Of a stretch of DNA of 64,000 nt, positions 10,051-21,271 are shown in pieces. The position numbers were made by a program, and so were the translations under genes. The notes below the pieces were generated by a model. The model searched no databases and was not told the origin of the DNA. It saw only the letters and a list, made by a program, of their open reading frames with translations. Within the stretch, counting starts at the first letter, position 1. Each line of letters starts with the position of its first letter. The DNA is from Leishmania mexicana MHOM/GT/2001/U1103 (lineage: Eukaryota > Euglenozoa > Kinetoplastea > Trypanosomatida > Trypanosomatidae). The stretch lies in NCBI RefSeq assembly GCF_000234665.1, contig NC_018321.1, forward strand, positions 100,594 to 164,593. Reading direction: 5' to 3'.

Positions 10051-11440
10051 AGGATGGCGCGGGAGGGAGGGAGAGGGGCCAATGAGCTTCACGGAGGTGA
10101 GGGGAAAAAATGGGTTTGTACGTGGAAGCGAGTGCGCGACCGTGGGAAGAGGAGATATAAGGAGTACAGTGATGAATGGCGCACGTCTCTGTGTGGGGGG
10201 GGGTCTCTCTCTGCGTGTGTGTGTGGGTGTATGTGTGTGCCTGTCAATGGAAGATGGAGAGGTGATGGGTGGACATGGAGGGCAGGAGTGCGAGAGGGTC
10301 AGAGGAGAGAGTCCCCTGCAGGCAATGCCCAGCGTCGCCGCAATGAAGGATGGGAGGAATCGTAAGAAAAGGTACGCAAAGCAATGGTTGAAGGGGAAGA
10401 GACAGAGAGAGGACAGCAACGAAAACGAAACGCCGTCGGCGCGTCGATGGCCACCGTGGAGGTTGCAGCGGCTCTGATCACTCGCACTTTCTCACCGCTG
10501 CTTCTGCTGCTGCCGATGAGTGAGGCATCGGAAGAGCGAAGAACAGGCGGAGGCGGACGCACGCACACGCACATAGAGAGAGGGAGAGCGGTAACCCCAC
10601 ATACGTGTACGACACAAGCGCGAGCGAAAGCATGGCACCGCGCTCAAGGGCCTGACGTACCTGAGCATGTGCGTTGTGTGCGTGCGTGCCTGCTCTCCAC
10701 AAGCCGTGTCTTCCTTCTCCGTGCTTCCCCTCCCCCTCCGCGACCGCTCTCCTTTTCGCTTTGCTGTGGTATCCTTCACGAGCACACACACACACGCTTT
10801 CCATGTCTGCACGCGCACAAATAATAAGGCACGTGCGGTGTTCTCTTCAGCCCTCCCCCTCCCCACGACTATCAAGCTGTCAAGTCTATTGCTTGGCGTT
10901 TCCTAGAGGCGCACAGCCGCGCACGCACACGCTCACGCACAGCTCACCGCGCGCACCACCAGACACCGCACACGAAGGGGAGCACCCAAGAGGCAAACGA
11001 AAGGCAAAGATCTGGTGCCACAGGAAGCAATGGAATACAGAGATTATACATATGTGCACGCCTTGACAGGAATACAGGCACGCACGCTGCGCGCGCACGC
11101 ACCAGACAAACAACGCAACAACGAAAGTTGAACGCGATCCCATCACCCCCGATCACCCCATCACACCGCCCCCCTCACCCACTCACCCTTACCCCCCAAG
11201 GCACGCAAAGAGTAAAGGCCACACAAAAAAAGCATAGAGAAGGTGCAACGAAGAAGTAAAGGGGGAGGAGGAGAGACGCCGGGGCGGTCGAGCGGGTATG
11301 GCGCCGCCGGCGGTGAATCGGCGCGAGGCGGGAGACAAGGCGCGACAGAGACACCGCAAGGGAAGCATAACGCAGAGAAAGAGAACGAGGTGGAGTGCGA
11401 GCGACGAACTACATCTCTCTACATATATAAGTGTGTATGG

Positions 11441-11460
11441 GTGTGTGTGTGTGTGTGTGT
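11441..11460. repeat. (GT)10 microsatellite
   Basis: A perfect dinucleotide run in the intergenic region upstream of the kinesin-like gene, directly seen in the sequence. Confidence 0.95.
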
Positions 11461-13109
11461 GCATGCGTGTCTCCTATAGTTCTCTGCGTGCAGTAGCGGC
11501 GGGCACGGCCACGGCCAATCCCAACCTCCCACGCTGTCCCGCCCCTCGCCGCGTGCGCGGGAGGGGGGTCCCAAAAAACAGAAGGGACGAGAGCACAGCA
11601 CCGAGGAGACGACGGCAAAGAAACGAAAGGGGAAGACGTCGAGAAGCCGGGAAGGGGCGAAGGGAGACACGCGCACACGGCCCACGAGTATATGGAAGAG
11701 AAGCGAGCCTAACCGTACTGCGCACGTGACAAAAAGAAAAAGGCGAAGTGCGGCTCGACGCGGCATGTGCTGGGTTGTGTGCGCTCTAGAGAGCGGATGG
11801 GCCATGAGGGTGATACAAGTACATCGGCTGACACGTGACGACATTCCCTCGAACCCTATCTGCACGATTCCCGCCCTTGCCGCCAACGCGCCACCGGCGC
11901 ACCGCGCGTCTCTCTCCCCCTCTCCACCTCTGCCATGCCACCCCACCGCTCCCACATTCATTGATGCTTGCGTGTATGAGGCAGTGAAGGGGGTGGCGTT
12001 CAAAGTGGCAGTGGTGGAGCTAGGGAGAACGCCGAGGTGCCCTCGATCACCAAGTGCCTCCACATGAGCACAGAGCGAGAGCGCGCGCGCGACACGCAGG
12101 CAGGCGTCGGTGAGTGATGGGAACGGATAGAGGGTGGAGACGAGGGTGTGCGCTTACGGCGTCGGTGACGCACAGCGACGACATCTACGGGACGAAAGAG
12201 CACACACGACAATGTCAGTGTTTAGACACACGAGGGAAACAGAAAAAAAAAATTATAAATATCATCGGCAGCAGGGAGTGGCGTGTGGCACCAACACAAC
12301 CCCAAACAAAGGGAAAACGAGAAAACCTCCCCCCCCCCCTCACGAATGGCGGTGGGCAGGACCTGTGAAATGTCGGTGCTTTGCGGTGATCCGTGATGCC
12401 TCTTCATCGCATGAAGAGGGACAGCCACAAGACGCAGAGCAAGGGAGAGGGTGCAGACATGACCGATAGACACAGCGTTGTACACAGACACACACACGCA
12501 CACGCATACCTTCCTCTTCCCATCGTTAATATACATACATGAAGCCAAACAACGACGGCAACACTAGAATCGCAGCGGAGGGAGGAGGAGGGGGAGAAAG
12601 CAAGATCCCTCATTGGCTTCCGCACACAATCGCATGAGTGCACTTGCGAAGGATGTCGGTCGTGGGTGCAGCGAACAAATCACGCACACACACACATATA
12701 TATATAGCCTCTTGTACCTTCTCCGCGTAGGGAGACAAAATAGCAGAGCACCGATGATACCGAGAAGCACGCGCAGTACCATCCAGCAAGCACAAGAAGC
12801 CTATACCCATAATGAAGCGCAAGAGCAAGCCAGACGACCGCGAAACCACAGTAGCGTCACAACGCAGTAGGAGTAGTAGTATACATCACAGTAGACCAGC
12901 TGACTAGGTGCTCGCAAGGACAAACTTCTTTGAAAAAGGAAAACGCGCTCCCGCTCACCACACGCCATCGCCCCCCCCCTCCCGCACCCTGAGGATTGTA
13001 CACGCACGCATGCGCAACCTCCGCGAGAAAAGCACTCGAAACGACCGCGCAGCGTACAGCAGAGCCGTCTGCCCTCTCTCTGCCTTCACTTTCCATGTGG
13101 TGTGCACGT

Positions 13110-15206
13110 TTACATCAAGCGAAGTACGTAGATGTTGCCAAAGCTGTCGCCGAAGGCCATCTTCTCGTGGCTGCCGGCGGTAAGGCAATACACGGGAGCC
13201 TTGCAGAAAGTGCTCGCCACCTCCCGGCCGGTCTCGATATCGATGACGTACACGAAGCGGTTGTTACAGGCGACCAGCACAAATCGCGTGAAGGAGCCAG
13301 GGGCGGCGCTGGACAACGTCCACCCTAGCTTCGCCGCGCGGTGGTTCGGCTGCAACGTGCCAGCGACGTCGACCGGCGAGAGAGAGAGCTTACAGCTGCC
13401 GTCCTCGGCGGACCACACCCGCAAGAGTGACTCATCATTGCTAATAATGTGCTGCCCATCGGAGGTGTAGCTACACGACAGGATTATGCCGACGTGCCCC
13501 AGCAGATGGAACCGCGTCTTGGCCGTCGTGGCCGACCACACCCGCAGTGACCTATCCGCCGAGGCGCTACATAGATAGTTGCCGTCTGGGCTAAACGCGA
13601 TGGCAATGATGATGCCCTCGTGCTCCGTGTAGCTCATCCACTCTCGTCCCCGCTTCGTGTCCCAGAGGCGGCACACGCGGTCTTGGCAGCCGCTGACGAG
13701 GTGCTTGCTATCTGGGCCAAAGCAGCAGCAGATCACCACCTTGGGATGCGCGAAGGTGAGGAGGATCTTCGTCGTCGTCACATCCCACAAGATCATTGTC
13801 TCATCCTTGCTGGCTGTGGCGAGGTACTTGCCATCCGGTGAGAAGGTCGCGCTGATGATAGTGTCATGATGGCCCGTGAAGATGCCCACCTCGCTGCCGA
13901 CGGCAAAGTTGCTCAATGTGATGGAGGCGTCCTCGTTGCTGCAGCTGGCGAAGTCCGTCTCGGCCGGCGAGAGGGCGATGCACTTGACGCGAGTCGCGTG
14001 CCCTAGGAGCGCCCTTACCTGAAAGCTGCGTAATGGCCGGCCAACCATCAACCCCTTTGAGCGGGACTGCGCTAGGTAGTGAGCCACCGTGTTCGGTGTC
14101 TTGGCTGTCGTGTTCGTCACCCTTAGGCGCTTCAAGCTTTTCTTGGGTGTCTCCATAACCGCATCCTGCTCCAACGTCACCACGGCCTCGACAGCGGTCG
14201 GGCTCAACGGCATGAAGTCTACCTCGTCCACGCACACGTCGAAGTCGTTGAATGAGAACAATTTCTTCGACGTCATGCTTGCCCCAGTGTCGCTGCTCGG
14301 CTCTACGTTGGAAGGCTGAGGCTTGCGACCAGCCAGGCGCCACTGCTTGGCGCGCGCCTCGTCCTTTGAGATGACGATGTCGTCGTAAACGAAGAGATCC
14401 TCTTCGATGCTCAGCGGAGCCTGCTGGCACCTCGCCTCCAGGGACTCAGCCCTGCGGAGGGAAGCGTTCGCGGTGCTACCGCAGTTTGGGGAACGGCAGT
14501 CCTGCAGGCTGTGCGTCGGTGTACTCTCGACGCTGACGGTATCGGAAATGTCGGAAAGCAACGACTCGCGTGTCGCATGCATATCGGTGGAACCCGTCGA
14601 GGGCACCTTCGGAGGCTGCGGCTCCAGCGGCTGGCGCGCGAGCTGCATGTCGTGAACAGCCGCCGACATTGACACAAGGAAAGACGACCTCAAGCTCCGT
14701 GAAGAGTATCCGGCTTCCCTCCGGGGCCTCGTCGCTGCAGACGGCGAAGCGTCGGCAGCGGAGCTTGTGACGAGCTGCGGATACTGACTCGGTGGCGCAT
14801 CTGCCAGACTAGACGCTGCATTACTTGAGTATATCAACGCCATCGGGACCAGTGGGTTGGCCGCGCCCGCCACATTCGAAGTCAGAGTCGCCTTCCCGGA
14901 CGCGGGAGAGCTGCGGTGCAGCTTCCACGATTTTCCGCTCTTGAACTTTGGCATGCAACTCTCTTCACTGGAGCTCGGCCAATCGGGCTTGCCCGGGCCG
15001 ACAGCATTCTCCGGCTTGTCGCCATGGGCTGTTGCTCTCGCCCCTGTCGGTGGCTGACTCAAGTCCTTGCTGCTGCCGGTGCAGTCCTCTCGCGTGATTC
15101 CTGACTCTTCGAGGAAACCGTTGTAAAGTTTCGCCTTTTGGGGGTCGACGATGGACGTCAGCGATGCGGACCGATCCACGACGGAGTTGCTAACCACGCA
15201 CCCCAT
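13110..15206 (-). CDS. WD40-repeat protein with N-terminal acylation motif
   Basis: A 698-residue protein. The first 390 residues are Ser/Pro/Ala-rich and probably disordered. From about 398 to the end there are WD40 repeats, seven or so blades, with clear units such as FSPDGKYLATASKDETMILWD and FSPDGNYLCSASADRSLRVWS. The start is decided by sequence: the only ATG is at 15206; the in-frame codon three positions upstream is TTG. The protein therefore begins MGCVVSNS, a strong N-myristoylation site (Gly2) with an adjacent palmitoylatable Cys3. Such dual acylation commonly targets trypanosomatid proteins to the flagellar or plasma membrane. The function of the beta-propeller is unknown; it is probably a scaffold. 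The family beyond WD40 is not recognised. Confidence 0.9.
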   Translation of the reverse strand: MGCVVSNSVVDRSASLTSIVDPQKAKLYNGFLEESGITREDCTGSSKDLSQPPTGARATAHGDKPENAVGPGKPDWPSSSEESCMPKFKSGKSWKLHRSSPASGKATLTSNVAGAANPLVPMALIYSSNAASSLADAPPSQYPQLVTSSAADASPSAATRPRREAGYSSRSLRSSFLVSMSAAVHDMQLARQPLEPQPPKVPSTGSTDMHATRESLLSDISDTVSVESTPTHSLQDCRSPNCGSTANASLRRAESLEARCQQAPLSIEEDLFVYDDIVISKDEARAKQWRLAGRKPQPSNVEPSSDTGASMTSKKLFSFNDFDVCVDEVDFMPLSPTAVEAVVTLEQDAVMETPKKSLKRLRVTNTTAKTPNTVAHYLAQSRSKGLMVGRPLRSFQVRALLGHATRVKCIALSPAETDFASCSNEDASITLSNFAVGSEVGIFTGHHDTIISATFSPDGKYLATASKDETMILWDVTTTKILLTFAHPKVVICCCFGPDSKHLVSGCQDRVCRLWDTKRGREWMSYTEHEGIIIAIAFSPDGNYLCSASADRSLRVWSATTAKTRFHLLGHVGIILSCSYTSDGQHIISNDESLLRVWSAEDGSCKLSLSPVDVAGTLQPNHRAAKLGWTLSSAAPGSFTRFVLVACNNRFVYVIDIETGREVASTFCKAPVYCLTAGSHEKMAFGDSFGNIYVLRLM

Positions 15207-17500
15207 CTGCCGCAACTAGCTGTAGGGGTGATAAGGGTGGGGCGTGGAGGGGAGTAAGGTTACGACGAGTCACGAGCAAGGGGAGAAGGGTGGTAAGAAC
15301 GTGGAGGGGAGGGGAGGACGGAGTGAAGCCAAGATGGCACCTTGTGTGCACGCGCCTGCCTCCGTGCATGGAGAGGGGAAAGAGGGGAGGGGGGAAGGGA
15401 GGGGTCACAGATGCGCCGAAATCGATGAAGGCAGGGAGAGCGAGAAAGCAGTGAGATGGAAAAGGACGGGAGAGCGTGAAGTGGTGGTGGGGTGGGGTGA
15501 GAGGGGAGACAGCCAGCACAAGCATGCGATGCCACGCCAGACAACGCTCCTCACCTGCCTTCAAGGCCGCGGTGTGTCTGCTTGCTTGCGTGTACCCCCT
15601 CCCTCTCTCCCACCCTGTCCCTCTGTGCCTGTGTGCCTGTGTGCGTCAAGCGGCGTACGCGTCGCCAGCGACAACGTACACAGCAGGGTCAACCCCACAC
15701 TATATCTATATATAAGCCGAGTAAGAGCACGTGTGTGGCTGTGTTCTGCCTGTGCGCAGAGATGTGCGTCCTCTCGGTGGCGATGCGCGTGTTGCACCGT
15801 CGTACACGGACAGAGAGAGACAGAGAGATGTGAATGCGGCGCTCAGCTGTCACATTCACCGCCCTCCATGAAGATGTTGACGCGAAGGAGGGAGGAGGAG
15901 GAGGTGGGTGCGAGAGTCCAGACGACGACAACGAGCACGAAACACATGGGAAAAATGGTCCGCGAATGACGGATGCAGAGGGGCCCGCGCCTCCTCCACA
16001 CACGCCCAAAGGGAAGCTTGAGAAGAGAGAGAACCGTCTGTGTGTTCCCTTTTCTCCTCCGCGACTCCACGCGCATACGCCTGTGCGTGCGCACGGGCGG
16101 GGGTGCGGCGCTACACGTCCTTCCAGCGTACGGTGCCACCGGGTGCGGACATGCAGGGGGCCCCCGGGGGGGGCGAGAGCTACATTCTGGGCGCACGGAC
16201 AGCAGACATAACGAGAGACAAGGGGCCGTGCGGTCACCGTCGCCCATCCGCAGCCGGAACGGAAATGAGAAGGAGCACTCACGGGCAGAGCAAAGAGCGC
16301 GCCGCCACCGGGCATCGGGGGAGCGGCCCCATCGTCCCCCCGATGCCGTCGCACCGCCGTGTCCCGAGGAATGCGTGCGGGCGTGAGTGCATGGCGTACA
16401 CAAAGGAAGGAATAAGCATGGTGTCCGCAGCGACCCGTGCCCGCTCGCGTGGCGGCGTCGAGCAGGAGATCAGGCGCGTGGGTCCCGAGAGTCAGCGAGC
16501 GAGCGAGAGTTGGTTGCCAGCACCCCCTCTCCAAGGCGCGCCGTCAGCGTCATCATAAGAGGTGGGGAGGAGTGCGCCTGTTTTGTATGTGTGCGCTTGA
16601 GAGCGCAAGCGAGTTCCCATGCGCTCGGAGCCGCCGAGTGGTAACATCCCTCCCATGCGCACACCTCCGCCACTGTGCACACACAAAATATGTGAAGAGA
16701 AGCATACCAAATGCCGGCGCACGGCGTGTGTGCTACGCGCGTTACGCAGGAGCTGGAAGAAATGGTGATGGACAGAGAGCAGGAGAGACAGTGGTGTGGA
16801 GAGACGGCATCCATGGTAAGCTCGGGCGCGAGGAGAAGCGCAGAAGCGTGAAAGCATGCGAGCGACTCGCGCATCGCTGGGGAGTCGCGGAGGAGACGGG
16901 AAGACACAAAAGAAAGATAAGGGAGGCAGTAAGGCTCTTGTGGAAGCAGGCGGTTGAAGACCGTGTCACTGCAGCCTAGAAAGGGAAGAGGGCAAGCGTG
17001 CCGAGATCGCGCTTGCGTGCGCGCCAAAGTACCCCCCCCCCCTCCGCCTCCCACAGCAAGCACATGCCCAAGCATGCGCCCACACGTCTACAAGCACATC
17101 TGCGTTGTTTGTGTCAGAACAAAATATGTATAGGCGTACTCTCGCGGGTGCCCCCCTCACCCCTTCATGTGTTGCACGCAATGGGGCACTTCCTCTGTAG
17201 ACTTAAAGCCAGAAGAAGGGCTCTACTCAGCGCGGCTGTCGCTGGTGCTGTGCTGGTGAGCTGCGGTGGCAATCTGCATTGTTCTCTCCCTTGTGGGCGT
17301 CCGCCTCTCCCCCATACCGCATCGGCCAATGCACCAGCAGTGTCCTGAAGTCATCAGTGGACAACAAGATATGCACCAAACGCACATGTGCGCGAGCACC
17401 AGCAACAGCCTGGAAAACACGAAGAGAGTGGGAGGCACACACATACACACAGTCGCACTCGCCCATGGGCCGTCGAAGCTTGGGGTAGTTCCTGTCCTAC
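15207..17500. other. Intergenic region between BTB-RCC1 and WD40 genes
   Basis: 2.3 kb with no supported gene. A G+C-rich stretch at about 16080-16400 stands out from the surrounding CA/GA-rich sequence and lacks simple repeats; it could be a decayed retroposon. Several long open frames cross it (for example 15689-16534 on the minus strand), but their products are low-complexity and unmatched. TA-containing runs occur near 15702-15716. Confidence 0.5.
15220..15330 (-). promoter_or_regulatory. Predicted trans-splice acceptor for the WD40 gene
   Basis: Reading the minus strand, about 100 nt of mostly pyrimidine sequence ends in CCCCTACAG with the AG at 15220-15221, leaving a 14-nt leader before the ATG at 15206. 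Prediction only. Confidence 0.4.
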
Positions 17501-20500
17501 TCAAACGGTACCAGCGGAGCCGGCAAGTCGACCGTTGCCGCCGTTACCGCCACTCACCTCCAAGTACGCACCCTCTTCCCTACGCGTAAGGGGACTCGTC
17601 AAGTGATGGTGCTGCTGCGGAGAAGCAGCACCTGTGAAAGGCGGCGTTATATGGTAGCTGCTCCATGACGTCGGGTGCATTGTACGGGTCCTAGTGAGTG
17701 GCATGATGCGGCCGCCGACGCTGTCCGTGCTGCTCTCAACCGGAGCGTCCGCCCACGGGTCGCGGTACGCGGAGGGTGGCCGCTGTGATGCCGGTGTTGG
17801 AGGCATGAACGACCTGACCCAGCTGAGAGTAGTGTCGCCGCTACTGCAGCCTCTTGGTCCCCACGTGAATGCCGAGTGCCTCACGTGGCTCTCCGCTGCC
17901 GATGCCGCTTGAGGTGGTAGCAGCGGAGGTGGGTAAGGGGCGTAGCTCGGTCGGTGCTCCCAGCCGCGTGTCGCAGTAGGCAACTTTTCGCTGAATCCGT
18001 CAGCGACCGGCAGTGCATTGGCACCGAGCTCTTCGACGTAGGCGAAGGTGTGATGCAGCCCGCTCACGACCCCTCGCACATCAACATTTTGCAGGCCGGG
18101 CACGAGCTGATAGTGTGGGTGATGATGGCCCCCCGTGCACGGGAGCGGCGAGCGAGTCGGGAACGCAGCAGCAGCGCCGCCAGGTGCGAGAGCAGGCTGG
18201 TAGCCGCCGGCAGAAGCACCCGTCATATAAGGACCGTGGCCCGGAGAGGTGGGCAGAGCGCTTGCGTTCATCGCGGCCACGGGCACCCCGATGTGGCTCG
18301 AGGAAACCGTGCCACGCGTCGCGCCACTCACAGCAGACGCGGTTGAGCCCGTCGCGTTCGCCGCCCGGGTTGCCTCGCCGAAGCAGTAGACCTGCGCGTG
18401 GGAATGGTACCCAAACTCGGCAGCGTCGGCGCGGCAGCATGGCTGCGGGCACCACGGCTGCGGGCCCTCCATCACGACGACAGTGTGCTGCCGGCCGCAA
18501 GCGATGCTGCGAGCCACGCCGCCGGCCACGTACTCGAGACCGACGACCCGATACGGCGCGGTGAAAGCGTCGGGGCTGCCAGCGGTGGTGCCGCACTGCC
18601 CACTTGCATTGTCGCCCCAGCAGAAGACGGCACCGGCGGCAGTGAGGGCGACGGTGTGGAAGGAGCCGCAGGCCACATCTACTACACGGTGGCCCTCAAG
18701 CGCGCCGCGCACCAGCGTCGGCACGTAGGCGGGAGCTTTGGAGCCGTGCCCGAGACGACCTTGATACCCCACACCCCATGTAAAGAGCTCTCCGTGCTCG
18801 TTGATGGCGCCACTGTGCCACTGTCCGGCGCGGATGCGCACAATGCGCTCCAGCGCAGTCACGGCCGCGCCGCCAGGAGCGACTCGCTGCCTGCCCTTCA
18901 CGGTGACCAGCTGCGGCGTCAGCACGACAGCGCGGCGCTCGTTGCTGAGGGACTCGCCAAGAACGTCGCGATAGCGACGCTCCACCTCCTCCGGTGTGCC
19001 GAGACCAACACAGTCCACCAGCCCCCAGCTGTACAGGGAGCCATCATCGCTTAGCGCCAGTGCGAAGAAGCTGCCGCAGCTCAGCTGGATGATGCGTTTG
19101 CCCTCCAGCGTGTCCACCAGCACGGGTGCGTCCACCTTCTTCGTCGGCAAGTCAAAGTGGGCGCGTCCGCGGCCACTTTGGCCGTGGTTGTTGTTGCCCC
19201 AGAAGTAGACGTGGTGGCCCTCCACAATCGCCATAGCGAACGCGTACCCGGCCGCCACGTGCACCGCCGGCAGCTGCTCAAACAGTGGAATCCGGCGTGG
19301 AATCAGCAGCTCCACCGGCACATCGGCACCATCCTGGCCGGTGCCGGTGCCACCGCCCACGCCACCACCTGCGGGGCTGCTGCCACCGCGCACGGCACAG
19401 CCACTTCCGCCGAGACCCAGCTGGCCCCACTCCCCGTTACCAAACGTGTATATGCTGCCGGTGTCGCTCAAGGCGCAGCTGTAGTTCGCCCCTAGCGCAA
19501 TCTCGCACACCCGCACGCCGAACGGCGTCACTTGCGCCATGGTCGGCGTCGGCTCGTCTCGTGTGGCGTGGGTTCCCAGCTCCCCATTGCCGCCGGAGCC
19601 CCAGCTGAACAACATCACACGCCGTGGCTTCGCTGGACCGCGCAGCAGCCGCACTAGCCCCATCACGTTCAGATACTCCGCCATCGCCAGAACCCCGGCC
19701 ACGCTGAGGTAGTGCGGGATCATGGCAGTACCGTGACGCAGGTAGTTCAAGATCGGCAAGAAGTAGTCCGCGTCCAGGTCAAGCAAGATGGCGTTGGCGC
19801 CGTCTGTGTCGAGGGGTATGGCAGAGGCCGTCTGCTGCGGGCTCACCGCCTCGCCGTCGCCGCCCTCCCCAACGCTGGCACCCACTGGCAGGCTGACTGC
19901 CGGCGGCGTGTGAGCTGCCACGTAGTCAGACTGCGACTCCCGCATCACGGAGAGCAAAGAATGCTGGTGCGGCACGTGCTGCAGCGACGGCGGTGGTGCG
20001 GCAAAGGTCGGGGCAGCGGAGGCGATAGAGTGGTGCGATGAGCGGTGGCATGTGTAAAGCTCAGAGAACGGGGAGGAGCGATCGCCGTCGCGTTGTACGC
20101 TATCATTGTCGTGCTGAGGCACATATTGCGGTCCATCCTCCGCGGCCGGTGACACCCCCACGTCTAGCGCTGCCTCTGTCGGCAGCGTCTGTGCGTCGCC
20201 GCCACCGCTCTCCGATGCGTTGTTGCGCAAGCCGTCTGCGTCGCGGCCGTCGGCGAGGTTGGCGGTGTGAGTGCGGTTGTCACGCCCTAGCGAGTCGCAC
20301 CGAACTCCACCTTCGGGCGCCTCCTCCTCCTCGGGCGGCGTCGTGTCAGCGACGGCTCTACAGAGCCCCGACGTCTCCAGTGTTGTGATAGCTGCACTGC
20401 GATGTGCACTGCTCTTCTTCCCGGCAGCGATGTCACCCCGCCCTGGCGGGGGGACAAGGCACGCACACAGCGACGCCAGCACGCTGTCAGGATCCGCCAT

Positions 20501-21271
20501 GAGTGTGCCGACGGTTGTTGTGATGAGCCGGCCGCCAACATTCAGCAGCACCCACTCCGACGAAGACGCCGTCGTAGCCACGCAGGGCGACTCTGTTGTA
20601 CGCACCGGTTGAAAGTAAAAAGGACGCGGGAGAGCTGCAGACGGTGGTGATAGGCGCGCCTCCGCCGTTGTGTGTGACCGGCGAGGCGGTGGTGAGGCAC
20701 ACGATCGCCCAGGCGTGGCGGTACTCGTAGCGGCTGCAGCAGTATCACCGTCTGCACGAGGCGATGGCGAGGCCGGAGCCGGACGAGCATGCCGACTCGC
20801 AACAGCAGTCGTTGACGTGCTGTCACAAGCCTGTGTCGATGACGGCGTTGTGGCTGGCTGTTGCTGCCGTTGGCCGTGCGGCTGCAGAGGCAAAGGAGGC
20901 GACAAAGCGTCCGGCTGCCGCAACCAGCGAGCAGGCAGCTGCGCAGGTGGTGAGGATGTGGCGGCCGCAAACCTGTAGAAGCTCCCGCTCGACGCAGTGT
21001 GGCACATGGTCAAGCCACTTGCTGATGAAGGCACTCTAGTCAAGGCAGGGCCACCCTCCACCATCGCGGCTGCCGCAAAAGTTGATTCTGGAAACGGCGA
21101 CGACGCGGCTGGGCTGATGGTATCGTGGTAGTCAGCGCTGTCCACGTGTAGCATGCCGCTCTGAACGCTGCTACTAGGGCTGCTCCTGCTCCTCGCGGTA
21201 TTACTTTGACTGCTCCTTGTGCTGCCGCCAAAGTCAAGACGACTGATGGAGCTTGTCCCCGCGGATGCCAT
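17501..21271 (-). CDS. BTB/POZ (KCTD-type) and RCC1-repeat protein
   Basis: A 1256-residue protein. Residues 1-235 are low complexity. A BTB/tetramerisation-domain first half (WVLLNVGGRLITTTVGTLM at 240-258) is separated by about 220 low-complexity residues from its second half (DADYFLPILNYLRHGTAMIP at 500-519, then AGVLAMAEYLNVMGLVRLL to 543). RCC1 repeats begin at about 553 (LFSWGSGGNGELG), with further units SIYTFGNGEWGQLGLGG, VYFWGNNNHGQSGRG, LFTWGVGYQGRLGHG and VFCWGDNASGQCG, interrupted by Gly/Ala-rich loops. The C-terminus is again disordered. Such proteins are typically scaffolds or cullin-3 adaptors, or chromatin or signalling propellers; neither role can be shown here. The start is the ATG at 21271 (MASAGTSSIS); the open frame continues 196 codons upstream but begins with GTG and has leader composition. 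Confidence 0.88.
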   Translation of the reverse strand: MASAGTSSISRLDFGGSTRSSQSNTARSRSSPSSSVQSGMLHVDSADYHDTISPAASSPFPESTFAAAAMVEGGPALTRVPSSASGLTMCHTASSGSFYRFAAATSSPPAQLPARWLRQPDALSPPLPLQPHGQRQQQPATTPSSTQACDSTSTTAVASRHARPAPASPSPRADGDTAAAATSTATPGRSCASPPPRRSHTTAEARLSPPSAALPRPFYFQPVRTTESPCVATTASSSEWVLLNVGGRLITTTVGTLMADPDSVLASLCACLVPPPGRGDIAAGKKSSAHRSAAITTLETSGLCRAVADTTPPEEEEAPEGGVRCDSLGRDNRTHTANLADGRDADGLRNNASESGGGDAQTLPTEAALDVGVSPAAEDGPQYVPQHDNDSVQRDGDRSSPFSELYTCHRSSHHSIASAAPTFAAPPPSLQHVPHQHSLLSVMRESQSDYVAAHTPPAVSLPVGASVGEGGDGEAVSPQQTASAIPLDTDGANAILLDLDADYFLPILNYLRHGTAMIPHYLSVAGVLAMAEYLNVMGLVRLLRGPAKPRRVMLFSWGSGGNGELGTHATRDEPTPTMAQVTPFGVRVCEIALGANYSCALSDTGSIYTFGNGEWGQLGLGGSGCAVRGGSSPAGGGVGGGTGTGQDGADVPVELLIPRRIPLFEQLPAVHVAAGYAFAMAIVEGHHVYFWGNNNHGQSGRGRAHFDLPTKKVDAPVLVDTLEGKRIIQLSCGSFFALALSDDGSLYSWGLVDCVGLGTPEEVERRYRDVLGESLSNERRAVVLTPQLVTVKGRQRVAPGGAAVTALERIVRIRAGQWHSGAINEHGELFTWGVGYQGRLGHGSKAPAYVPTLVRGALEGHRVVDVACGSFHTVALTAAGAVFCWGDNASGQCGTTAGSPDAFTAPYRVVGLEYVAGGVARSIACGRQHTVVVMEGPQPWCPQPCCRADAAEFGYHSHAQVYCFGEATRAANATGSTASAVSGATRGTVSSSHIGVPVAAMNASALPTSPGHGPYMTGASAGGYQPALAPGGAAAAFPTRSPLPCTGGHHHPHYQLVPGLQNVDVRGVVSGLHHTFAYVEELGANALPVADGFSEKLPTATRGWEHRPSYAPYPPPLLPPQAASAAESHVRHSAFTWGPRGCSSGDTTLSWVRSFMPPTPASQRPPSAYRDPWADAPVESSTDSVGGRIMPLTRTRTMHPTSWSSYHITPPFTGAASPQQHHHLTSPLTRREEGAYLEVSGGNGGNGRLAGSAGTV

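Larger units (their letters stand above)
10002..13109. other. 3.1-kb intergenic region between WD40 and kinesin genes
   Basis: A long gap in which I see no convincing gene. It holds a perfect (GT)10 run at 11441-11460, several CA runs (about 10783-10796, 12486-12500, 12681-12700), an A9 run at 12244-12252 and many polypurine stretches. The longest open frame (minus strand, 11419-12063) ends in a poly His-Thr tract read from the GT repeat and has no family resemblance. Most of this is probably the 3' UTR of the WD40 gene plus the leader of the kinesin gene. Confidence 0.5.

Noticed and set aside
11419..12063. 214-codon minus-strand frame between the WD40 and kinesin genes
   Set aside because: The end is a His/Thr run read from a GT microsatellite, and the rest has no protein-like motif.
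15689..16534. 281-codon open frame on the minus strand in the gap before the WD40 gene
   Set aside because: Low-complexity Pro/Ser/Cys-rich product with no family resemblance, and the region has intergenic repeat composition.
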